Origin: Terriglobia bacterium
GTDB lineage: Bacteria; Acidobacteriota; Terriglobia; Versatilivoradales; Versatilivoraceae
Length of the DNA stretch: 64,000 bases
Assembly: GCA_951813285.1 (NCBI GenBank)
Contig: OX638355.1
Coordinates: 2,046,653-2,110,652 of the forward strand
Direction: 5' to 3'
Within the stretch, counting starts at the first letter, position 1, and every line of letters begins with the position of its first letter. The position numbers and the translations under genes were made by a program. The notes under the pieces are model-generated. The model was not told the origin of the DNA. It worked only from the letters and a program-made list of their open reading frames with translations, and searched no databases. This document shows, piece after piece, positions 54,434 to 61,494 of the stretch.

Positions 54434-55375
54434 ATGCGAATTCGCAAGGCAGTGATTCCGGCGGCCGGCCTGGGGACCCGGTTTCTCCCGGCCACCAAGG
54501 CTCAGCCCAAGGAAATGCTGCCTCTGGTGGACAAGCCCCTGATCCAGTACGTGGTCGAGGAGGCCGCGGCCTCCGGCATCGACCAGGTGATCATCGTGAC
54601 CGGAAGGGGGAAGGGCGCCATTGAGGACCATTTCGATGTGGCTTTCGAACTGGAGAAGACCCTGGAGGAACGGGGAAAGGGCGATCTGCTGCAGCAGGTT
54701 CGGGCGTCCTCCAACCTGGCCACGGTCTCCTTCGTTCGGCAGAAGCAGGCTCTCGGACTGGGTCACGCCGTGCTGGCCGCTCGGGACCTGGTAGGGGATG
54801 AGCCCTTTGCAGTGCTGCTAGGGGATGACATCATCGACGGGCCCACGCCCTGCATCGGCCAGATGATGGACGTTTTTGAGGAATATGGGACCTCGGTGCT
54901 GGCCACTCAGGAGGTCAATGGTCCCGCCATCAGTCAATACGGCGTGATTGAGACGGACGCGACGGCAGGAGTCGCCGAGTCGGGAGTCTTCAAGGTGCTT
55001 GACCTGGTGGAGAAGCCACCCTTCGAGCAGGCGCCGTCCAACCTGGCCATCATCGGCCGTTACCTGCTGACACCGGAAATCTTCGAGGTTCTGGAGCGGA
55101 CCGTTCCCGACAGGGGCGGTGAGATTCAACTCACCCACGGGTTGCGGGGTCTGTTGAACTGCCAGCCCATTCACGCTCTCCGTTTTGCGGGAAAGCGCTA
55201 TGACGCCGGCGACAAGCTGGGTTTTCTGGAGGCGACCGTCGAATTCGCCCTCAAGCGACAGGATCTGGGCAGACGGTTTGCGGAATATCTGCGGCGACTG
55301 CAGGTCGACTCGGCCGGCGAAAAAGATTCGCCCCTCCCGCACTTGGCGGGAGGGGGAAAGCCTAGGTGTGCTTAA
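54434..55375 (+). CDS. galU: UTP-glucose-1-phosphate uridylyltransferase
   Basis: 313 residues. Nucleotidyltransferase signature IPAAGLGTRFLPATKAQPKE with the catalytic Lys, LLGDDII metal-binding loop, LVEKP and GRYLLTPEIFEVL. It makes UDP-glucose for cell-surface glycans. The family core ends near RRFAEYLRRL; the final ~25 residues (VDSAGEKDSPLPHLAGGGK) are encoded partly by the 55331-55355 hairpin repeat and look like an accidental extension. Confidence 0.95.
   Translation: MRIRKAVIPAAGLGTRFLPATKAQPKEMLPLVDKPLIQYVVEEAAASGIDQVIIVTGRGKGAIEDHFDVAFELEKTLEERGKGDLLQQVRASSNLATVSFVRQKQALGLGHAVLAARDLVGDEPFAVLLGDDIIDGPTPCIGQMMDVFEEYGTSVLATQEVNGPAISQYGVIETDATAGVAESGVFKVLDLVEKPPFEQAPSNLAIIGRYLLTPEIFEVLERTVPDRGGEIQLTHGLRGLLNCQPIHALRFAGKRYDAGDKLGFLEATVEFALKRQDLGRRFAEYLRRLQVDSAGEKDSPLPHLAGGGKPRCA
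55331..55355. repeat. Hairpin repeat inside the galU 3' end
   Basis: CCCCTCCCGC (55331-55340) pairs perfectly with GCGGGAGGGG (55346-55355) around an ACTTG loop. It lies inside the last codons of galU; no T-tract follows. Such CCTCCCGC..GCGGGAGG palindromes are common dispersed repeats in high-GC bacteria. Confidence 0.7.
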
Positions 55376-55400
55376 AAGCAGTGAAGTGAAAAAAAATTAC

Positions 55401-55545
55401 TGGTCGGCTGCCCAGAAAGGGCAGCGAATAGATGGACTGACTTCGTTACGGAAAGGGGCCCTTTTTCCTTCAGGAACCTCTGCTACCAGAGGGCTCCCTT
55501 GTCACGCCCAGCGCGGGTATAACAGCTTTCTAAATGGGCGTCACT
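55401..55545 (+). other. Structured intergenic RNA candidate between galU and selB
   Basis: Three stems in series: CTGCCC/GGGCAG (55408-55424), CCTCTG/CAGAGG (55477-55492), and a 10-bp GTCACGCCCA/TGGGCGTCAC stem with one mismatch (55501-55510 with 55535-55544). The stretch is more AT-rich than its surroundings. It lacks the T-arm GGTTCGA and CCA end of a tRNA-Sec. A leader of selB or an unknown small RNA is possible. Confidence 0.35.
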
Positions 55546-55629
55546 GGAAACCGAGCTAAGTTGAATTTGAGTGTAAACTATATTTCTTATCTGTCAAGTA
55601 AAAAAAATCACTAAGTCCTGCAGCGGGCC

Positions 55630-57540
55630 ATGAAGCACATTGTGGTGGGGACGGCCGGTCATATCGATCATGGCAAAAGCACCCTGATCAAGGTCCTGAC
55701 GGGAGTGGATCCTGACCGCCTCAAAGAGGAAAAAGAGCGGGGGATCACCATCGATCTGGGTTTTGCCAGCCTGCAGCTCGGCGACCGGTTGAGAGTGGGC
55801 TTCGTGGACGTTCCCGGCCACGAACGCTTCGTCAAGAACATGCTGGCCGGCGTTGGAGGAATCGATGCGGTGCTGCTGGTGGTGGCGGCCAATGAGTCGA
55901 TCATGCCGCAGACCCGGGAACATTTCGACATCTGCAAACTCCTTTCCATCCCGCGAGGGGTGGTGGTGATTTCCAAGTGCGATCTGGTCGATCGGGAGAT
56001 CGTCGAGCTGGTTCAGTTGGAGTTGCAGGACTACCTGCGCGGCTCCTTTCTGGAAGGAGCCCCCGTCATTCCCTTCGGCGCCTCCAGTCGAGAGGGGCTG
56101 GATCCCATCAGGCAAGCCCTGTCCGAGTTGGGTGATGCCTTGCCCCCCCGCAATCTGGATCTCCCCTTTCGATTGCCGGTCGATCGTTGCTTCAGCTCCA
56201 GGGGATTCGGAACGGTTGTCACCGGAACGCTGGTGGGCGGCGCGATTCGAAAAGAGGGAGAGGTCGAACTCTATCCGACCGGGAAGCGGTCGCGGGTGCG
56301 CCACCTGCAGGTCTATTCCCGGGAGGTCGATCGAGCCCAGGCCGGACAGCGCACGGCCCTGAACCTGCAGGGGGTGGAAGTCGGCGAAGTCCACCGGGGC
56401 GTGCAACTCTCGGTCCGCGGCCGCTACCGGGCCGTCTCGCGCTGCGATTGCCGCCTGTCGCTGCTGGAGTCTTCACCGGTGCCGCTCAGGAATCGCAGCC
56501 GGGTGAGGTTCCACCTGGGCACCGCTGAAGTTTTGGCCGAAGTCCGCCCGCTGCAGCCGAAAATGCTTGTCCCCGGTCACACGGGTATGGCTCACCTGGA
56601 ACTGGAGAAGCCGGTGCTGGCCTTGGTGGGAGATTCCTTCATCCTGCGCCGGACCTCGCCCATGATCACGGTCGGAGGGGGAGTGGTCCTGGACATCTTT
56701 CCGCCGCGCCGCCGTCGAGGTCGGGATCTGGACCGGAGACTGGAGTTCCTGCAGGCCATGGATTCGGAAGATCCGAAGGCCATGATCGGACAACTGGCCG
56801 GTAGAGAGGCCAGCGGAGTCATCGATGAAGACCGGATTCTCTCCCAACTGCCTTTGACCAGGACCACCGTCCGCGAGGTCTTGTCTCTTCTCGTTGAAGA
56901 GGGACGGGTGTGGCGGCTGGCCCAGCATCCCCTGCAGGTAATGGATCGGGAGTGCTTCGATGGTCTCTGCCGCCAGTCCCTGGCCCTCATCCGGGACTAC
57001 CAGCAGCGCCAACCCCTGTCGGTGGGACTCCCGAGGGAGCAGCTTCACTCCAGCCTGTTCGCCGGCCTGACCCAGACCGTGTTCAAATCGGTGCTGGCCC
57101 ACTTGTGTGACCGAGACCTGGTCGAGTTGGACCGGGATCGGGTGCGGCTCAAGGGCTCCGGGGTTCGCTTGAGCGCGGATGAGGCCCGGGCTCTGGACAG
57201 AATCGAACAGGCTTTCCGTGGCTCGGGTCTCCAGGTCCCTTCGGTCGAGGAGGTCATCCGGGAGGTCGCCCTCCCCCAGGAACAGGCCAGGCGGCTGGTG
57301 GTCCTGCTGACTCGCCAAAAGAAGCTGGTCAAGGTGAACGAGACGCTGTTCTTCCATACCGACTCCATCGAGGAGGTCAAGAGAAAGCTGAGGGAGTACA
57401 AGAAGCAGCGAGACCGCATCGATGTCCCCACCTTCAAGAAACTGGCCGATGTCACCCGCAAGTACGCCATTCCTCTGCTGGAACATCTGGACCGGGAACG
57501 TGTAACCCGCCGGGCCGGAGAATTCCGGGTGATCGTCTAG
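55630..57540 (+). CDS. selB: Selenocysteine-specific elongation factor SelB
   Basis: 636 residues. GTPase domain: [35 protein letters not shown] and ISKCDLV. Domains 2 and 3 follow, then C-terminal winged helices, ending with [20 protein letters not shown], which bind the SECIS hairpin. It delivers Sec-tRNA to UGA codons. selA, selD and tRNA-Sec are not in this window, and no gene here shows an in-frame UGA, so clients are elsewhere. Confidence 0.95.
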   Translation: MKHIVVGTAGHIDHGKSTLIKVLTGVDPDRLKEEKERGITIDLGFASLQLGDRLRVGFVDVPGHERFVKNMLAGVGGIDAVLLVVAANESIMPQTREHFDICKLLSIPRGVVVISKCDLVDREIVELVQLELQDYLRGSFLEGAPVIPFGASSREGLDPIRQALSELGDALPPRNLDLPFRLPVDRCFSSRGFGTVVTGTLVGGAIRKEGEVELYPTGKRSRVRHLQVYSREVDRAQAGQRTALNLQGVEVGEVHRGVQLSVRGRYRAVSRCDCRLSLLESSPVPLRNRSRVRFHLGTAEVLAEVRPLQPKMLVPGHTGMAHLELEKPVLALVGDSFILRRTSPMITVGGGVVLDIFPPRRRRGRDLDRRLEFLQAMDSEDPKAMIGQLAGREASGVIDEDRILSQLPLTRTTVREVLSLLVEEGRVWRLAQHPLQVMDRECFDGLCRQSLALIRDYQQRQPLSVGLPREQLHSSLFAGLTQTVFKSVLAHLCDRDLVELDRDRVRLKGSGVRLSADEARALDRIEQAFRGSGLQVPSVEEVIREVALPQEQARRLVVLLTRQKKLVKVNETLFFHTDSIEEVKRKLREYKKQRDRIDVPTFKKLADVTRKYAIPLLEHLDRERVTRRAGEFRVIV

Positions 57541-57544
57541 CAAT

Positions 57545-58558
57545 TCAGGGAGCGGGAGGCGGCGTGGCAGGTTGGGAGGCGTCGCCCTCGGACGGATTCA
57601 AGCGGCGAAACTCCACCAGCGCCATTTCCGAGGCTTTCTTTTTCCCCATTCGCTGGTAGAGGAGGTGCAGCCAATAGTGCAGCCGAGGATCCTCCGGATC
57701 CAGGTAGGTGGCGTCCTCGAAAGCCTCGGTGGCCTTCTTGAACTGTCCCAGACGCCAGTGGATTTCTCCCAGCAGAACGTGGGTGTTCTTCAGCCTTGGC
57801 TGAATTTCCACCGATTTCAGGGCGAAGCGGAGGGCTCCCTTGGGCGAATCTTCCAGCAGTAGTCGGGCCATGCTCTGATAGGGATAGCTGTAGCCTCGAA
57901 AGAAGGTTTGCTCGATGAGGGCAATGCTTGCTTCGAAGTCTTTTCGGGCCTCGTCCTTGCGACCCATCTTCTGGAAGGCCCGGCCTCTGTGGTAGAGCGC
58001 CTGAACGTAGCTGGGTCGGAGTCGCAGGGCATTGTCGAAGGCCTTGACGGCGGCCCCGGGGTTGTCGTTCACCGAGACCTGGTGGAGTCCCCAGAAAAAG
58101 GAGAGCTCGGGATCGGTGGGGGTCTGGAGGAAGGCGTGCTCCATCTGGGACTCGAAGAGCCGGTGCTGCCGGGCCGAGAAATAGCAGATGGCCAGAGTCT
58201 TGGCCAGACCGGGGGTTTCGGACCGAAGGTCCTGGGCTTTTTTCAGAAGGGGGATGGCCCGGTCATAGCGGGCCTGACGAAACTGGACCATCCCTGCCAG
58301 GAAAAAGGCCCGCGGCTTGTCGGGAGAGCCGGCCAGGAGTCGAGTGGCCAGCCTCTCGGCCTGGTCCCACCGCCTGGACTTGATGAGCGTTTCCAGGATC
58401 TGCAGGCGAGACCGCCGCTTGAGCTGAGGTTTTCCGGATTCTTGAGACTTGGGGAGGGCGTCGGCGCTGAAGGTAGCCGGGATCGCCAGGGCCCCGAGGC
58501 ACAAAGCCAGAGTGACTCCGAGAGCCGCCGATCTTGAAGGAGGAGTGGTCAAGCTCAC
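57545..58558 (-). CDS. Secreted/periplasmic TPR-repeat protein
   Basis: 337 residues. A signal peptide (ALGVTLALCLGALAIPATFS) is followed by about six to seven tetratricopeptide repeats (for example ALYHRGRAFQKMGRKDEARK and VLLGEIHWRLGQFKKATEAF). TPRs form a helical scaffold for protein binding; no enzymatic domain is present. The C-terminus is a Pro-rich tail. Convergent with selB (4-nt gap). A promoter candidate for it lies at 58625-58654. Confidence 0.85.
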   Translation of the reverse strand: MSLTTPPSRSAALGVTLALCLGALAIPATFSADALPKSQESGKPQLKRRSRLQILETLIKSRRWDQAERLATRLLAGSPDKPRAFFLAGMVQFRQARYDRAIPLLKKAQDLRSETPGLAKTLAICYFSARQHRLFESQMEHAFLQTPTDPELSFFWGLHQVSVNDNPGAAVKAFDNALRLRPSYVQALYHRGRAFQKMGRKDEARKDFEASIALIEQTFFRGYSYPYQSMARLLLEDSPKGALRFALKSVEIQPRLKNTHVLLGEIHWRLGQFKKATEAFEDATYLDPEDPRLHYWLHLLYQRMGKKKASEMALVEFRRLNPSEGDASQPATPPPAP

Positions 58559-58624
58559 CTCAATCCTCTCGCAAGGGACCAGCCGGGCAAAAGAGAATGC
58601 TGCTGCCAGTAGATACCACCAACT

Positions 58625-58654
58625 ATTTTATCGTGTCCGGGGCCATTCCCTCAA
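58625..58654 (-). promoter_or_regulatory. Promoter candidate for the TPR gene
   Basis: On the minus strand, TTGAGG (58654-58649), an 18-nt spacer and TAAAAT (58630-58625). The start site would be near 58618, 60 nt before the start codon. Confidence 0.45.
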
Positions 58655-58775
58655 AAAAAGAAACGGCCCGCAAGCAGGGGTCAACGTCCGAGTCGTTTGA
58701 CAGAGGTTGATAGAATACCCGGCACCGTTGCGATCACTGTAATGAGACTTTTCCAGCCTGAAGGAAGGTAAGCCG

Positions 58776-59792
58776 ATGCTTCGAACCGTTCAGTTTCTGT
58801 TTTTGTCGTTGGCGATGCTGCAAAGCGCCGGGTGGGCTGTTGCCGCCGGCAAGTCCGCCTATTTTGAACCCGACACCCTGGAAACCCTGTTCACCGGCGG
58901 GGTCCTCACCGAGGGCGCGGCAGCCGCGCCCGACGGCACCATCTATTTCAGCGACATCACCTTTACCCGAACCGCGGGTATGCAGGCGGGTCACGTGATG
59001 AAGTACGACCCCGGGACCGGTGAGGTCAGCGTCTATCGATCCCCCAGCGGCATGTCCAACGGCATCAAGTTCGATGCTCAGGGGAACATGATCGTGGCCG
59101 AAGGGGCGGACTTCGGGGGGCGGCGTGTCATTCGAACGGACATGAAGACCGGCAAGAGCGTGATCATCGGCGGCTTCTATAACGGACGACAGTTCAACGC
59201 CCCCAATGACATCAGCATCGACCTCAAGGGCCGGATCTACTTCTCCGATCCCCGCTACGTCGGCCACGAGCCCATGGCGCAGGGAGTGATGGCGGTCTAC
59301 CGGATCGATCCGGACGGATCGATTCACCAGATCATCACCGATGCCGGAAAACCCAACGGGGTTTGCGTCTCCCCCGACCAGAAGACCCTCTACGTGGTGT
59401 CCAACGACAACGGCAACTTCGACATCTTCCAGTTTTCGACCGATCTTCCCTTCCACAAGGGCAGGATGGCCCTTTTGGCCTATGACCTGAGTCCCGAAGG
59501 AACGGCAACCTTCAGAAAGACGCTGGTGGACTACTATCCGCAGGACGGACCCGACGGACTGGTAGTGGACGCGGAGGGCAACCTCTATGTGGCGGTTCGG
59601 GATCAGACCCGTCCCGGCATCTATGTCTACTCTCCCGAGGGCAAGGAGCTTGACTACCTCCGCACGCCCGATCTGCCGACCAACGTGGGTTTCGGCCGCG
59701 GAAAGGAGCTCAAGACGCTCTACATCACTTCGGGCGACAAGCTCCAGCGGGTCAGGACCAAAAAAGAGGGATATCACTTACCCCCCAAGTAG
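58776..59792 (+). CDS. Secreted SMP-30/gluconolactonase-like beta-propeller protein
   Basis: 338 residues. Sec signal (LRTVQFLFLSLAMLQSAGWAV). SMP-30/LRE family features: LTEGAAAAPDGTIYFSDITF near the metal-binding Glu/Asp cluster, FNAPNDISIDLKGRIYFSDP, GKPNGVCVSPDQKTLYV and DGLVVDAEGNLYVAV, spaced as blades of a six-bladed propeller. Likely hydrolyses a lactone or similar ester in the periplasm. AAGGAAGGTAAGCCG precedes ATG 58776. Confidence 0.88.
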   Translation: MLRTVQFLFLSLAMLQSAGWAVAAGKSAYFEPDTLETLFTGGVLTEGAAAAPDGTIYFSDITFTRTAGMQAGHVMKYDPGTGEVSVYRSPSGMSNGIKFDAQGNMIVAEGADFGGRRVIRTDMKTGKSVIIGGFYNGRQFNAPNDISIDLKGRIYFSDPRYVGHEPMAQGVMAVYRIDPDGSIHQIITDAGKPNGVCVSPDQKTLYVVSNDNGNFDIFQFSTDLPFHKGRMALLAYDLSPEGTATFRKTLVDYYPQDGPDGLVVDAEGNLYVAVRDQTRPGIYVYSPEGKELDYLRTPDLPTNVGFGRGKELKTLYITSGDKLQRVRTKKEGYHLPPK

Positions 59793-59871
59793 AGCCGGAC
59801 GGGCCTTCGGGGGTTAAGCGGGCGCCCCCCGGAGCGGCATTCCCCACCGGCCCCGGGCCGAGCCAGGACCC

Positions 59872-60264
59872 ATGGCGAATCCAGAACAGAATATTCAGTT
59901 GGAGCGGACTCAGGTGGTCAGGGAGCCGGTGTGCATCGACTTCATGGGCCCAGGGGTCCAGCCCGTGCTCTCCACTCCCTCCCTGATCATGTGGCTGGAG
60001 ATGGCCTCCCGAGAGGCAGCCGCCCCATTGCTGGGCCAGGATGAAGAGACGGTTGGAACGGCCATGGACCTGAAGCACCTGGCTCCCACGCCTCTGGGCA
60101 TGAAAGTCACCCTGAAGACCCGGGTCGTCGAGATCAAGGGGCGGAGAATCCGTTTTCAACTGGAAGCGTTCGACGAGGTCGAGAAGATCGCCGAAGGCTG
60201 GCACGAGCGAGCGCGTGTGTCGGTTCCTCGCTTTGCCGCTTACCTGGAACAAAAAAAAGAGTGA
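59872..60264 (+). CDS. Hotdog-fold thioesterase resembling fluoroacetyl-CoA thioesterase FlK
   Basis: 130 residues. The catalytic triad of FlK (Thr42-Glu50-His76) is matched by Thr35, Glu43 and His69 with identical spacing (8 and 26), in VLSTPSLIMWLEM and DLKHLAPTPLG. True FlK hydrolyses fluoroacetyl-CoA; most homologues act on other short acyl-CoAs, so the substrate is uncertain. The last residues (EQKKE) and the stop codon lie in the A-rich leader of a composite repeat, so the repeat appears to have replaced the original 3' end. Confidence 0.85.
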   Translation: MANPEQNIQLERTQVVREPVCIDFMGPGVQPVLSTPSLIMWLEMASREAAAPLLGQDEETVGTAMDLKHLAPTPLGMKVTLKTRVVEIKGRRIRFQLEAFDEVEKIAEGWHERARVSVPRFAAYLEQKKE

Positions 60265-60615
60265 TCCACGAAGGGCCACGAAGAATGACGAAGGGCCACT
60301 AAGGCGTTGAGGTAAATCGCGACGGGATGCCAAGGTCGCAACGGGATGGTCGATTTCCGATTGTTTCACTCTCGAGCCTTTTGCAAAATTCAGCAGCGGG
60401 ACTTTTGCCGGGAATGGCCACAAAAGGCACAAAAGGCACAAAAAGAGCAGAACACTGAAAGCCTGCAAGGCGTTGACTCCCGAACATGTCGCACGAGTTC
60501 CGCGCTATCTGCCTACATCCGGTCAACGCGACGGCATGGCCCTTATTCCCGGCAGGACATGAAGATTCGTTGTTTCACTCTCGAATGATCCGCACGGCAG
60601 GGCGGGGGGGACCAG
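60249..60615. repeat. Partial composite repeat with CACGAAGG block
   Basis: Starts in the end of the thioesterase gene (GAACAAAAAAAAGAG), then a CACGAAGG block to about 60371. After that it diverges (AAAAGGCACAAAAGGCACAA) and ends with GTTTCACTCTCGAATGATCC and GGCAGGGCGGGG, shared with other copies. No GAGCCGCGG module is present here. Confidence 0.65.
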
Positions 60616-60672
60616 CCTGGAAGGGCTCCAGCTTTCGGTCGGGGTAGAGTTCACAATGAGAGGAGGCATTCC

Positions 60673-61464
60673 ATGGAAGGACTGAAAGGCAAGGTGGCTA
60701 TCGTGACCGGCGGCGCCAAGGGCATCGGCCGCGCCTGCACGCTGGCCCTGGGTCGGGAGGGCGCTTCGGTCGTATTTGCCGATATCGATGGAGCGGCAAA
60801 CCAGGAGCTGTTGGGCATGGCCGAGGAAGAGGGGCTGGCGGTCCAGCCCGTGGCGGCCGACGTGTCCGACTCCGGGGAGGCGGCCGGGGTGGTCGGCTAT
60901 GCTGCCCAATCCTACGGCGGAGTCGACATACTGGTCAACAACGTCGGAATCCAGCCGCCGAGTTCCTACGTGAACGCCGTGGATACTCCGGAGGAACTCT
61001 GGGATCGGATCATCGACGTCAACCTCAAGAGTTTCTTCCTGATGTCCAAGTTCGCCATTCCGGAGATGAGGCAGAGGGGCGGAGGCGTGATCGTCAACAT
61101 GGCCAGCGTGCAGGGCCTGCAGTCCATGAAGAAGGTCCCTGCCTACGCGGCCAGCAAGGGAGGCATCCTCTCCTTGACCCGCAACCTGGCCCTGGATTTT
61201 GCCGCCGACAACATCCGGGTACTGGCCATCTGTCCCGGCGGCGTGGACACTCCCCTGCAGCAGGAGGCCTTCGAGGCCTCGGGGGGCGACGTGGCTGAGC
61301 TGAGAGCCAAGCTGGGCCAGGCCCATCCGCTAGGTCGGACCGCCGGTCCGGAGGAGATCGCCAACGTGCTGGTCTTCCTGGTGAGCGACCGGGCTTCCTT
61401 CATGACCGGCGAATACGTCTGCGTCGACGGTGGCATCAACGCCCGCGGAACCTGGGACGAGTGA
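60673..61464 (+). CDS. SDR-family oxidoreductase
   Basis: 263 residues of classical SDR type. Cofactor motif TGGAKGIG, then NNVG, catalytic Ser145 (MASVQG), Tyr158 and Lys162 (YAASK). FADID at the end of beta-2 (acidic residue) favours NAD over NADP. Predicted to oxidise a secondary alcohol of a sugar, polyol or fatty-acid-type substrate. AGAGGAGGCATTCC precedes ATG 60673. Confidence 0.92.
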   Translation: MEGLKGKVAIVTGGAKGIGRACTLALGREGASVVFADIDGAANQELLGMAEEEGLAVQPVAADVSDSGEAAGVVGYAAQSYGGVDILVNNVGIQPPSSYVNAVDTPEELWDRIIDVNLKSFFLMSKFAIPEMRQRGGGVIVNMASVQGLQSMKKVPAYAASKGGILSLTRNLALDFAADNIRVLAICPGGVDTPLQQEAFEASGGDVAELRAKLGQAHPLGRTAGPEEIANVLVFLVSDRASFMTGEYVCVDGGINARGTWDE

Positions 61465-61494
61465 GGGGCATGATCCCAGCCGGCGGCGGTCATC

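Noticed and set aside
52915-54498. 527-codon open frame on the minus strand
   Set aside because: Antisense of the aldehyde dehydrogenase gene and extending into the repeat; low-complexity product.
55376-55629. Possible tRNA-Sec gene next to selB
   Set aside because: No GGTTCGA T-loop, no UCA anticodon arm and no long acceptor stem with CCA; the hairpins do not fit a tRNA cloverleaf.
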